Source: Polyangiaceae bacterium (GTDB lineage: Bacteria > Myxococcota > Polyangia > Polyangiales > Polyangiaceae). Taken from it: a DNA stretch of 18,159 nucleotides. The stretch spans positions 1 through 18,159 of the forward strand of contig JAICTU010000148.1 in assembly GCA_025936205.1 (NCBI GenBank), read 5' to 3'. Below are positions 1 to 7,627 of the stretch, in pieces. The number at the start of each line of letters is the position of its first letter. The first letter of the stretch is position 1. The position numbers were made by a program, and so were the translations under genes. The notes under the pieces were generated by a model. The model was not told where the DNA came from, ran no database searches, and saw only the letters and a list, made by a program, of their open reading frames with translations.

Positions 1-1
1 G

Positions 2-2476
2 GATGCCGGATTTGCGCGCTCGGGCGAGATCTGGGTGACCGAGCCGCGGCGCGTCGCCGCACGGCTTGCGGCCAGCTTCGTGGCTCGTCAGCTGGGCGAG
101 GCGGTCGGCGAGCGCGTGGGCTACAGCGTGCGCTTCGAAGAGCGCTCCAGCGCCGCCACGCGCGTGCGCTACGTGACGGAGGGGGTGCTGCTGGAACGCC
201 TGGTCGCGAGCGGTACGGAACGCACCACGGTGCGCGGGCTGAGCGTGGTCGTGCTCGACGAGTTTCACGAGCGCCACCTGGCCACCGATCTGAACCTGAT
301 GCTGCTGCGGCGTGAGCTCTCGCGCCAGCCCGAGCTGAGGTTGATCGTGATGAGCGCCACGCTCGACGCCGAAGCGGTGGCTCGCCATCTGGGCGGCTGT
401 CCGCGCCTGCGCTGCAGCGGCCGGCTGTATCCGCTCAGCATCGCGCACGATCCCGCCACGGAAGACGAACGACCCCTGCACTCCCGCGTGTCGAGCGCGG
501 TGAAAAAGCTGGTGCGCGAGTCCCCGCGCGGGGATCTGCTGGTCTTCCTGCCCGGGGCGGCGGAGATCCAGCGCGCCGAAGAGACGCTCGCGGGCTTCGC
601 AGCGGAGCAGCAACTGTCGCTCGCAACGCTGCACGGTGAAATGCCGCTCGACGCGCAGGTCCGCGCCATCACCCCCGGCGAGCGGCGCAAGGTCGTGCTG
701 GCGACCAACGTCGCGGAGTCATCGATCACCGTCGAGGGTGTGACCGCGGTGATCGACTCGGGGCTGGCGCGCATTGCCGAACACTCGCCCTGGACGGGGC
801 GGCAGAGCCTGGTGGTGCGCCCCATCGCGCGTGCCTCCGCTCTGCAGCGGGCGGGGCGCGCCGGCCGCACTGCTCCGGGACAGGTGCTGCGCCTGTACAC
901 CAAGGCCAGCCTCGATGGCCGCCCCGAGCAGGAAAAGCCCGAGGTGCAGCGGCTGGATCTCGCGGGACCGCTGCTCAGCCTGTACGGCGCTGGCTTGAAC
1001 CCCGAGGCGAGCGACTGGCTCGATGCTCCGCCCGGCGCTGCGCTCGACAGCGCTCGCGCGCTGCTCGAACGCCTGGGACTGCTGCGCGGCAAAGGCCTCA
1101 CCGAGCTGGGCGAGCGGGCCCGCTCGCTGCCGCTGCACCCGCGCCTGGCCCGGCTCGCGCTCGAGGGCACGCGCACGGACAGCGTGGCCACCACAACCCT
1201 GGCCGCGGCGCTGCTCGCGGAGCGCGACATCCGCCAGCACCGGGACGCCGGCGCGCGCGAGCTCGGGCTGGTGGGTTGCGAGTGCGATGTCGATCAGTTG
1301 ATCGAGCTGTACCGGCAAGCCGAAGAGGACCGCTTCAGCGCGCGCAGCTTGCGCCAGCTCGGCCTGCACGCCGGGCGCGTGGACACGGTACGCCAGAGCC
1401 AGCGGCAGCTCTGGAATGCGCTGCGCTCCAGCGCGCCTCGGCGCGGCGGACGAGGTCAAAGCCGGGACGAGCCCGGACCGGAACCGGAAGCAGCGCGCCG
1501 CGCGCTCGGGCTGGCGCTGCTCTCGGCCTTCCCCGATCGCGTCGCTCGGCGCCGCGAGCCCGGTGGACGCGAGCTGATCTTGGCGAGCGGTCACACCGCG
1601 CAGCTCGACGAGCAGAGCCTGGCTCGTACCAGCCGCCTGCTGATCGCAGTGGAGGCCGAGGAGCGCAGTGCCATGAACCAGCGCGCGCCCCGCGCCGCTC
1701 CGCGCGCCAGCCTGCGCGTGCGGCTGGCCTCGCCGCTGGAGGCGGAGTGGCTGCTCGATCACGCCCCGGAGGGACTGAGCGAGAAGCAGGAGCTGAGCTG
1801 GGACGACGCCAAGGAGCGCGCGCTGCTGACCAGCCAGCTGTGCTGGGGAGCGGTGGTGATCGAACAGAGCCAGCGCCCCGCGCCCGCCGGCGGCGCAACG
1901 ACGGAGCTGGTCGAGCGCGCAGCGCTCGGCCAGCTGGCAACTCTGTTCGGCAAGCATGACAGCTTGCCCTCGCTGATGGCGCGCAGCGAGCTGCTCAGCC
2001 AGCAGCTGCCGGCGCTCGGCTTCGATCGCCTGCAGGCGCTCGGCACGCGCGGCCTGTTGCGCCGCGCCTGCGAGACCACCAACAACCTCGAGCAACTGCG
2101 CGCGCTCGACTGGCAAGCCTTCTTCCTCGAGCAGCTCAGCCCCGAACAGCAGCGCCAGCTGGAGCGCGAGGCTCCGGAATGGATCCAGCTCCGCGGAGGG
2201 CGGCGCGTGCGCGTGCAATACATCGCCGGGCAGCCGCCGTGGATCGAATCGCGCCTGCAGGACTTCTTCGGCATGCAGGCGGGTCCCAGCGTCTGTGGCG
2301 GGCGTGTCCCGCTGACCTTGCACTTGTTGGCCCCCAACCAGCGCGCCGTGCAGGTCACCGCGGATCTCGCAGGCTTCTGGGAGCGCCACTATCCGAGCAT
2401 CCGGCGCGAGCTGCAACGCCGCTATCCCAGGCATGCCTGGCCTGAAGACGGGCGCGTTGCCCCCGCCAAGCCCTGA
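2..2476 (+). CDS. hrpB: ATP-dependent RNA helicase HrpB (5' end missing)
   Basis: DEAH/RHA-type helicase of the HrpB family, cytoplasmic, acting on RNA; its exact substrate is poorly defined in bacteria. The reading frame is open to the left edge, so Walker A (motif I) lies outside the window. The GTG at 35 is internal, because the codons before it already read as family sequence leading into TEPRRVAAR (motif Ia). Counting from that GTG, motif II is DEFH (about 75-78), motif III SAT (107-109), motif V ATNVAESSITVEGV (about 223-236) and motif VI QRAGRAGR (271-278). A helicase-associated region follows, then the HrpB-specific C-terminal domain ending YPRHAWPEDG. About 824 residues are visible, so the whole protein should be somewhat longer than the roughly 810-residue E. 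coli HrpB. The gene runs convergently into the cytochrome gene, with 34 bases between the stops. Family assignment is firm; the true start cannot be seen. Confidence 0.93.
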   Translation, partial: DAGFARSGEIWVTEPRRVAARLAASFVARQLGEAVGERVGYSVRFEERSSAATRVRYVTEGVLLERLVASGTERTTVRGLSVVVLDEFHERHLATDLNLMLLRRELSRQPELRLIVMSATLDAEAVARHLGGCPRLRCSGRLYPLSIAHDPATEDERPLHSRVSSAVKKLVRESPRGDLLVFLPGAAEIQRAEETLAGFAAEQQLSLATLHGEMPLDAQVRAITPGERRKVVLATNVAESSITVEGVTAVIDSGLARIAEHSPWTGRQSLVVRPIARASALQRAGRAGRTAPGQVLRLYTKASLDGRPEQEKPEVQRLDLAGPLLSLYGAGLNPEASDWLDAPPGAALDSARALLERLGLLRGKGLTELGERARSLPLHPRLARLALEGTRTDSVATTTLAAALLAERDIRQHRDAGARELGLVGCECDVDQLIELYRQAEEDRFSARSLRQLGLHAGRVDTVRQSQRQLWNALRSSAPRRGGRGQSRDEPGPEPEAARRALGLALLSAFPDRVARRREPGGRELILASGHTAQLDEQSLARTSRLLIAVEAEERSAMNQRAPRAAPRASLRVRLASPLEAEWLLDHAPEGLSEKQELSWDDAKERALLTSQLCWGAVVIEQSQRPAPAGGATTELVERAALGQLATLFGKHDSLPSLMARSELLSQQLPALGFDRLQALGTRGLLRRACETTNNLEQLRALDWQAFFLEQLSPEQQRQLEREAPEWIQLRGGRRVRVQYIAGQPPWIESRLQDFFGMQAGPSVCGGRVPLTLHLLAPNQRAVQVTADLAGFWERHYPSIRRELQRRYPRHAWPEDGRVAPAKP

Positions 2477-2514
2477 GGACGCAGCGCCGCCGCCTTGCGC
2501 GCCGCGCTCCTCAG
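2473..2514. terminator. Inverted repeat spanning both stop codons of convergent genes
   Basis: CTGAGGA (2473-2479) and TCCTCAG (2508-2514) form a perfect 7-base inverted repeat. Each arm contains the TGA stop of one convergent gene. The inner part can pair further (GCGC 2484-2487 with GCGC 2497-2500). No T-run follows, so this is at best a candidate bidirectional terminator. Three of the seven pairs come automatically from two facing TGA stops. Confidence 0.35.
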
Positions 2515-3020
2515 TCGCCTTCGGCCGGATGGCAACCGAAGCAGCTGAATCCGGACTTGGTCGCCGGATCGTAGGCTTGCATATCGAGCAACTCCGCCAT
2601 GGTGGGCGTCACCGTGCCGAGCATGAATTCTGTGACCTTTGCATCGTAATCGCGGGCGCTCTTGATCGTGTCCGTGCGCGGCAGCGAATACAGATGCTTG
2701 TTGGGCATCTTGAAATCCACCATCTCCATGTCCTCCCCATGACAGGTCTGGCACGCGAAGTCGGAGAAGAGCTTGGCGTCGTACGTTGTGAACACGCCCT
2801 TCATCTTCGGGAACACGTGCAAGCCCATCCAGTCCATGCGCTGCTCATGGGTCTTGTCCTTCCATGGAGTCTCGCTCTTGCCGGCGCCGGCGGCGCTCTC
2901 CGCCGACTTCGAGCTGCCGCCGCAGGCGATGCAGACGAGCAACAGCGCAATCGACAGGCGCGCTGAGAGACGCGTGCAACGGGCAAGGGTCGAAGAAGAA
3001 TGGCTGGGCATTGAAGTCAT
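2511..3020 (-). CDS. Di-haem cytochrome c-like lipoprotein
   Basis: Predicted exported electron-transfer protein with two c-type haem sites. The 169-residue product starts with a basic segment and a hydrophobic stretch (about 21-32) ending in Cys33 followed by GGSSKS, which looks like a lipoprotein signal. The lipobox is imperfect because position -3 is Cys30. Two CXXCH motifs are present: CQTCH at 90-94 and CFGCH near the C-terminus at 160-164. Several methionines between them (about 98-141) could supply axial ligands. A Ser/Gly/Ala linker (34-50) separates the anchor from the fold. The ATG at 3018-3020 has AAGGAG ten bases upstream, a good ribosome binding site. The gene is divergent from the small lipoprotein at 3196 and convergent with hrpB. 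The haem-binding call is well supported; electron donor and acceptor are unknown, and no oxidase or reductase gene is adjacent. Confidence 0.8.
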   Translation of the reverse strand: MTSMPSHSSSTLARCTRLSARLSIALLLVCIACGGSSKSAESAAGAGKSETPWKDKTHEQRMDWMGLHVFPKMKGVFTTYDAKLFSDFACQTCHGEDMEMVDFKMPNKHLYSLPRTDTIKSARDYDAKVTEFMLGTVTPTMAELLDMQAYDPATKSGFSCFGCHPAEGD

Positions 3021-3150
3021 GCTCGAGGGGCTCCTTGAATCCCGAGGTCGTGTGAGCTGTCAACGGACAAATCTTCGGACGGGCTGCCGTGCACGGCTCT
3101 ACGAACCCAACGTCCGCAATTGTCGCCGGCAAGACGTTTTGCCGCCACGT

Positions 3151-3180
3151 TTGTTCCGCGGAGTACCAAACGCGTTATAA
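3151..3180 (+). promoter_or_regulatory. Candidate sigma70-like promoter
   Basis: TTGTTC (3151-3156) and TTATAA (3175-3180) are separated by 18 bases in the 175-base divergent gap, pointing toward the lipoprotein at 3196. The -10 box ends only 15 bases before the ATG, so the transcript would have almost no leader and would lack the GGGAAG at 3181-3186. Either the mRNA is nearly leaderless or the match is fortuitous. TTATAA is itself a palindrome. Confidence 0.25.
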
Positions 3181-3195
3181 GGGAAGTCATTCGCG

Positions 3196-3528
3196 ATGAA
3201 GCGCTCGAACACGCGATGGGTGGCCGGCCAACAAGCACGCTCGGCGCTGCTCGCGGGGGGAGTGCTGCTGGCGCTGCTCGGCTGCCGGCGCAAGGCACCG
3301 GGGCCCGATGAATGCCTGGCCTTTGCCAAGGTATGGGTCGAGCGCCGTCATCTCGACAAGATTCCCATCGGTGCCGTCGATCCATTCGAAGAGCTGGTGC
3401 GAGAGTGCCTCACGGCGCCCTACGATCGGGCGCTGGTCGAGTGCGTGCTCAACGGCAAAGCCCCTGATCGGTGCCGCATGGAGTATGCCCGGCGCGTGGA
3501 AGAGCGCCGCGAGTCCGGCGCGCTCTGA
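3196..3528 (+). CDS. Small cysteine-containing lipoprotein, function unknown
   Basis: A 110-residue predicted lipoprotein that I cannot assign to a named family. The signal has a basic N-terminus, a hydrophobic core (about 17-28) and lipobox LLGC with the acylated Cys at 30. The mature part is short, charged and probably helical, with four cysteines at 40, 71, 83 and 93. These could form two disulfides in a helical-hairpin fold; an even cysteine count suits an oxidising envelope location. The C-terminus is rich in Arg and Glu. The ATG has GGGAAG about nine bases upstream. It is divergent from the cytochrome gene, with which it could share a regulatory gap, and convergent with the ClpB-like gene, with 21 bases between stops. 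The lipobox and sensible flanking spacing support a real gene; function is unknown. Confidence 0.72.
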   Translation: MKRSNTRWVAGQQARSALLAGGVLLALLGCRRKAPGPDECLAFAKVWVERRHLDKIPIGAVDPFEELVRECLTAPYDRALVECVLNGKAPDRCRMEYARRVEERRESGAL

Positions 3529-3553
3529 GGATCCACGTGCACCCCTGCCTCAG
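3525..3553. terminator. Inverted repeat spanning both stop codons of convergent genes
   Basis: CTGAGG (3525-3530) and CCTCAG (3548-3553) are perfect inverted arms around a 17-base spacer. Each arm again contains a stop codon, that of the lipoprotein gene and that of the ClpB-like gene. The arms are short, no T-run is present, and half of the pairing is forced by the facing TGA codons. Terminator function is a weak inference, reported mainly for the similarity to 2473-2514. Confidence 0.25.
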
Positions 3554-6159
3554 CGGGCATGCAGCGCCAGCACCTCGCCCGTCAGTTCGAGCTCCAGAGT
3601 CTGTCCGCTCTGGAAGGTGCCGGCCATGAGCCCCTCTGCGATCGGGTCCTGCACACGCCTCACGATCGTACGCTCCAGCGGACGCGCGCCAAACCCAGGC
3701 TCGTAACCGAGCTCCACCAGCTTCAGCTTGGCGGCCTCGCTCACCTCCAGCCCGAGGCCGCGCGGCGCGAGCAGCTTGCGCACCTTGTCCAGCTGAATAT
3801 CGACAATTTTGCGCAGATGTTCGCGCGAGAGCGCGCCGAACAACACCACGTCACCGATGCGATTCAGGAACTCGGGGCGGAAAAAATTGCCGAGCTCCAT
3901 GCGCAAATCCTCCGGCAGCTCCTCTGAGGCTTCGCCCGCAGGCGCAGGCGCGGGGGCCCCTCCGCTGCCGAGCACCAGCCGCGAGCCGATGTTGCTGGTC
4001 AAGATCACGACCGTGTTGGTGAAGTCAGCGAGCCGTCCGCGACCGTCCGTGAGCCGTCCGTCATCCAGCACCTGCAGCAGCAAGTTGAAGACATCCTGGT
4101 GGGCCTTCTCGACCTCGTCGAAGAGCAGCACCGAATACGGCCGCTGGCGCACGGCTTCGGTGAGCAACCCACCCTGCTCGCTATCTGCATAACCGGGCGG
4201 CGCTCCCAGCAGCCGTTGCGCCATGTGGCGCTCCATGTACTCGCTCATGTCGAGGCGAGTGAGCGCGTGCTCATCGTCGAACAAGAACTCCGCCAGTGCC
4301 TTCGCGAGCTCGGTCTTGCCCACGCCGCTCGGCCCCAGGAACAAGAACGAACCGATGGGACGCCGCGCATCGCGCAGCCCGACCCGGCCGCGCCGCACCG
4401 CGCGCGCGACCTTGGTCAACGCCAGGTCCTGACCGACCACGCGCCGCGACAACCGCGACTCGATCTGACTCAGCTTCTCCGTCTCGGCCTCCAGCATCTT
4501 GGCGACGGGTACACCGGTGCGCAGCGCGAGCGTCTGCGCGATATCGGTGCTGAGCAGCACGGGCGGGCCCGTGTCGATGCCCAGCTGCTTGGCGGCTGCC
4601 TCGGCCCGCACCAGCCGCGACTCGAGCTCCGGGATGCTGACGTGCTCGGCCTCGCCCACGCGCGCCAGATCGCCACGCCGCTGGCTGCCGGGCAACTGAG
4701 CGGATTTCTGCGCCGCGCGCTGCTCGCTGAGCTCGCTGCGCAGCGCCGTGAGCAGGGCGCGAGCCGAGCGCCGGCTATCGATGGCCTTGCGCCGCTGCGC
4801 CACCAGCGGCTCCAGCTCCACCGCTTCGCGCTCCAGCGCTTGCCGGGCGCGGCGCGTGGCGTCGTCATCGGCGCCGACCAGGGCCGCGAGCTGCGCCTGC
4901 AGCGATTCGAAGCGCCGCAGCGGTGCATCCAGCGCGGGCTCGCCGTCCACGTCGACGCGCTTGGCAGCGGACGCCTCGTCCAGCAGATCGAAAGCGCTGT
5001 CCGGCAAGAAGCGATCGGGCACGTAGCGCTTGGCGAGGTTGACCGCGGTCTGGATCGCGTCCTCGCTGATCTGCACGGCGTGGTGACGCTCGTACACGCC
5101 GGCGGCGCCGCGCACCATTTCTGCCGCCACGCCGAGCGATGGCTCCAGCACCGGCTGGCGCGTGAGCCGCTGATACAGGAACGGGTCGCGCTCCACGATG
5201 CGCCGCTCGCCCTCGGGCGTGGTCGTACCGATCAGCCGAAACGACGCGCGGTCGAGCGCAGAGCGCAGCAGATCTCCGAGCCCTCCGAGCGGCGACGCGG
5301 CGGCGTACAGCTGGTCGAGTCCCAGCACCACCAGCACCGCCCCCGCGTGCTCCGCGAGCGCATCGATCAGCTTGCGCGCCCGCCCCTCCAGCTCCCCGCG
5401 CAAGCGCGTACCGGCGACCAGTGCGCCCACGTCCAGCTCCAGCAGATCGAGCTCGCGCGAACCGAGTGGCACATCCTTGCGCGCTACCCGCTGAGCGAGA
5501 CCGCGCACGATGGTCGCCTTGCCCACGCCGTTCTCGCCGACCAGCAGCGGATGATGCTTCTCGCGGCGCTCCAGGATCGTGAGCAATCGCCGCAGCTCGG
5601 CGTCGCGCCCCAGCACCGGCCCGAACTGCCCGGCGCGCGCCCGCGCGACCAGCGACGAGGTGTAAAGCCCGAGCTGCCCCAGATCGGTGCGCACCGGTAC
5701 TTCGGCCGCCGCGCGCAAGCCTCCCAGATGCGGCCGCAACGAGCCCGGTCCCAGCTGAAATGCGCCGAGAATTTCCCCAGCGGCGCCGCGCACCTCCTGC
5801 GCGAGGGCGTTCAGCAAATGCTCGACGTGCACCACGCCCTCGGGCGTGCGCTGCGCCTCGCGCTCCGCGCGCCGCATCAGATCCAGCAATAGCGCGGACA
5901 GCGTCGCGCGCTCGCGCGCGACCGGCTGCCGAGCGAGCGCGCCCTCGACGGCGCTCTGCAGATCCGTGAAGCTGCTCGCGGCTCGCCGAAACACCTCCTG
6001 GATCGCGAGCTCCCCCGTCAGGCACTGCGAGAGCAGATGCAGCGGGGTGACCTCCGCGTGGCGGCTCGCGTCTGCGAGCGCCTGGGTCGCCACGATCAAG
6101 GCCTTTGCCTCGGGGGAATAGCGCTCCAGGGTGAGCGTGGTGATCTCTTGTTCCGCCAT
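3550..6159 (-). CDS. ClpB-like AAA+ disaggregase paralogue with degenerate NBD1
   Basis: Hsp100/Clp ATPase, 869 residues from the ATG at 6157-6159. Domains: Clp N domain (about 10-145), NBD1 (about 180-405), ClpB-type coiled-coil middle domain (about 412-525, with GDLAR and IPELE) and NBD2 (about 575-865). The middle domain separates it from ClpA. NBD2 has intact ATPase motifs: Walker A GPSGVGKT (609-616), Walker B LLFDE (678-682), sensor 1 TSN (721-723), LNR finger Arg767 and sensor 2 GARPLER (824-830). NBD1 does not: Walker A reads GENGVGKA, with Ala215 where ClpB has Thr; Walker B reads LGLDQ, with Gln283 or another residue replacing Glu; and pore-loop KYR is RLR (252-254). The NBD2 pore loop GYVG is GYAD (656-659). 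Family disaggregases work with DnaK; this one may be specialised. An in-frame ATG at 6201 would add 14 residues, but 6159 matches the family N-terminus. No protease gene is adjacent. Confidence 0.9.
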   Translation of the reverse strand: MAEQEITTLTLERYSPEAKALIVATQALADASRHAEVTPLHLLSQCLTGELAIQEVFRRAASSFTDLQSAVEGALARQPVARERATLSALLLDLMRRAEREAQRTPEGVVHVEHLLNALAQEVRGAAGEILGAFQLGPGSLRPHLGGLRAAAEVPVRTDLGQLGLYTSSLVARARAGQFGPVLGRDAELRRLLTILERREKHHPLLVGENGVGKATIVRGLAQRVARKDVPLGSRELDLLELDVGALVAGTRLRGELEGRARKLIDALAEHAGAVLVVLGLDQLYAAASPLGGLGDLLRSALDRASFRLIGTTTPEGERRIVERDPFLYQRLTRQPVLEPSLGVAAEMVRGAAGVYERHHAVQISEDAIQTAVNLAKRYVPDRFLPDSAFDLLDEASAAKRVDVDGEPALDAPLRRFESLQAQLAALVGADDDATRRARQALEREAVELEPLVAQRRKAIDSRRSARALLTALRSELSEQRAAQKSAQLPGSQRRGDLARVGEAEHVSIPELESRLVRAEAAAKQLGIDTGPPVLLSTDIAQTLALRTGVPVAKMLEAETEKLSQIESRLSRRVVGQDLALTKVARAVRRGRVGLRDARRPIGSFLFLGPSGVGKTELAKALAEFLFDDEHALTRLDMSEYMERHMAQRLLGAPPGYADSEQGGLLTEAVRQRPYSVLLFDEVEKAHQDVFNLLLQVLDDGRLTDGRGRLADFTNTVVILTSNIGSRLVLGSGGAPAPAPAGEASEELPEDLRMELGNFFRPEFLNRIGDVVLFGALSREHLRKIVDIQLDKVRKLLAPRGLGLEVSEAAKLKLVELGYEPGFGARPLERTIVRRVQDPIAEGLMAGTFQSGQTLELELTGEVLALHAR

Positions 6160-6183
6160 GCGAAAACCGGTTATCAGTTGTTC

Positions 6184-6206
6184 CTCGGGCCGACCGTGCA
6201 TTCAAG
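6184..6206 (-). promoter_or_regulatory. Candidate heat-shock (sigma32-like) promoter for the ClpB-like gene
   Basis: Read on the minus strand, CTTGAA (6201-6206) is followed after 11 bases by CCCGAG (6184-6189). This resembles the sigma32 pattern CTTGAA-N13-17-CCCCAT, but the spacer is short and the -10 match only partial. A start near 6177 would give a leader of about 18 bases to the ATG at 6159. Position in front of a Clp gene is the main reason to record it. It also argues against the upstream ATG at 6201, which overlaps it. Confidence 0.22.
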
Positions 6207-6218
6207 CCCAAAGGACAG

Positions 6219-7178
6219 ATGCTGCTCAGTGACTTTCCGCAGGGCTTCCTGATGGGGCTGGCTGCCGTGCTGGGGCTGTTGTTTGGCAGCTTCAGCAACG
6301 TCGTGATCTACCGTTTGCCGCGGGGCGAAAACGTCGCATTTCCGGCCTCCCATTGCCCGGCCTGCAACCACCCGATCGCCGCCTATGACAACCTGCCGGT
6401 GGTCTCCTGGCTATGGCTGAGAGGCCGAGCACGCTGCTGCGGTGCCAAGATCAAGTGGCGCTATCCGGTGGTGGAGCTGCTCGGTGGGCTGTGGGCGCTC
6501 GCGGTCATGCGCCTGCTCGTGCTGGACGTGCTGGCGGACGAACCCGTGTGGCGAGCCGCGCTGATCTTCACGCTCTACCTCGCGCTCGGCTTGACGCTGC
6601 TGTGCTGCATCTTCATCGACCTGGACTACATGATCCTGCCGGATCCGCTGACGCTGGGTGGTGCCGCGCTCGGCTTGCTCACTGCGCCGCTGCGCGGATC
6701 GAGCTTCCTGAGCGCGGGCATCGGCGCGGCCATCGGCTTTGGCGTGGTCTGGCTGTTGTTCATCGAAGGCTACCGCCAGTTGCGCGGCTACCCCGGGATG
6801 GGGCTGGGCGATGCCAAGCTGCTGCTGCTCACAGGCGCCTGGTTTGGCTGGAGCGGTGTGTTGTTCGCGCTGCTCCTCGGCTCAGTGCTGGGCACGATGA
6901 CGGCCTTCGCCGTCTACGTCACGCGCGGCCACCTGCCGGAGCCGGAAGGCGTGCAGCAAGAGCGCCGCGAGCTGCTCGAAGAGCTGGCCAAGCTCGAAGG
7001 TGAGGAGCGGGCTGCCCTGGAAGCGGAGCTCGCGCAGGACCCGCTGTTCGCGGCGCCGGAGAAAGGCCTCTCCCGTGCTCGCCTGGCATTCGGACCCTTC
7101 CTCGCGATCGCCACGCTCACCTACGCGCTCGCCGGGCGCGAGCTCGTGGGGATCTACCTGCGCCTCGGGTTCTCGTGA
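6219..7178 (+). CDS. pilD: Prepilin peptidase / N-methyltransferase (PilD/GspO family)
   Basis: Bifunctional inner-membrane aspartic peptidase that cleaves the leader of type IV prepilins or type II secretion pseudopilins and N-methylates the new N-terminus. The 319-residue protein has the N-terminal signature GSFSNVVIYRLP (23-34), a zinc-type cytoplasmic loop starting CPAC (46-49), then a multi-helix membrane domain. Both catalytic aspartates are present: the first in FIDLDYMILPD (Asp134 or Asp136) and Asp198 in GMGLGDAK. Two oddities: the second metal pair reads ARCCG (Cys73, Cys74) instead of the usual CxxCG, and a charged Glu/Leu-rich insert (about 237-285, probably helical) sits before the conserved FGPFLA. 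AAGGA lies three bases before the ATG. No pilin or pilus assembly genes are nearby. The stop overlaps the next start by four bases, indicating an operon. Catalytic identity is secure. Confidence 0.93.
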   Translation: MLLSDFPQGFLMGLAAVLGLLFGSFSNVVIYRLPRGENVAFPASHCPACNHPIAAYDNLPVVSWLWLRGRARCCGAKIKWRYPVVELLGGLWALAVMRLLVLDVLADEPVWRAALIFTLYLALGLTLLCCIFIDLDYMILPDPLTLGGAALGLLTAPLRGSSFLSAGIGAAIGFGVVWLLFIEGYRQLRGYPGMGLGDAKLLLLTGAWFGWSGVLFALLLGSVLGTMTAFAVYVTRGHLPEPEGVQQERRELLEELAKLEGEERAALEAELAQDPLFAAPEKGLSRARLAFGPFLAIATLTYALAGRELVGIYLRLGFS

Positions 7179-7627
7179 GCCCGCTGCCAGAGCCGGGCCG
7201 GCGCGCCGCACCCCGCTGGCTGGCAAATGCGCTGCCGGCGCTGGCGCTCGGCTGTGCGCAGAACCTCGCCGTTCCGGTGCATCCGCAGCCCCCCTTCGCG
7301 ACCGCGCAGCTCGTCGATTCCCCGCCGCCGCCGGCCCAGATCGAGTACCTCTCGGGCAAACCGCCGCGGGCCGGCTGCCGATGGGTCGATGGCCAGTGGA
7401 TCTGGAACTCCCGGCGCTGGGATTGGCGGCCCGGGGGTTGGGTGCAACCGCCAAAAGCCTGCGAATATTCGCTGCCGAGCACCACCTGGGCGGGCGCTCC
7501 AGGTTCCGCTGCCCTGTACTACAGGCCTGGACGTTGGTACTCCGTGAGCGAGCCCAAAAGCTGCCCCGACCCTGCGCCGTGCCCGGGCGCAGATGTTCGC
7601 AGCCGTGAGCTGCCCCGATCCCCGTGA
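7175..7627 (+). CDS. Tryptophan-rich small lipoprotein (YXWXGXW-like repeat)
   Basis: A 150-residue predicted lipoprotein starting at GTG 7175 inside the pilD stop (GTGA overlap). The signal runs to LALGC, with acylated Cys27 and the preceding Arg-rich residues fitting an export signal. After a proline-rich linker (33-53) comes a compact aromatic module: Trp70, 75, 77, 82, 84 and 89, in the pattern of YXWXGXW repeats of envelope proteins. Cys68 and Cys96 bracket this module and could form a disulfide; Cys130 and Cys136 form a second possible pair in the tail. The tail is rich in Pro and Ser. Its TGA overlaps the ATG of prmC, so translation of the three genes is probably coupled. The function of such W-rich modules is not established; binding to cell-wall or envelope glycan is only a guess. 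GTG start, lipobox and double overlap make it a convincing gene. Confidence 0.75.
   Translation: MSPLPEPGRRAAPRWLANALPALALGCAQNLAVPVHPQPPFATAQLVDSPPPPAQIEYLSGKPPRAGCRWVDGQWIWNSRRWDWRPGGWVQPPKACEYSLPSTTWAGAPGSAALYYRPGRWYSVSEPKSCPDPAPCPGADVRSRELPRSP

Noticed and set aside
719..2434. 571-codon open frame antisense to hrpB
   Set aside because: Low-complexity Ala/Arg/Gln-rich product mirroring the codon bias of hrpB, whose helicase motifs are unmistakable; a typical antisense frame in GC-rich DNA.
4099..5892. 597-codon open frame on the plus strand inside the ClpB-like gene
   Set aside because: No recognisable domain, composition of a shadow frame; the opposite strand encodes clear AAA+ motifs.
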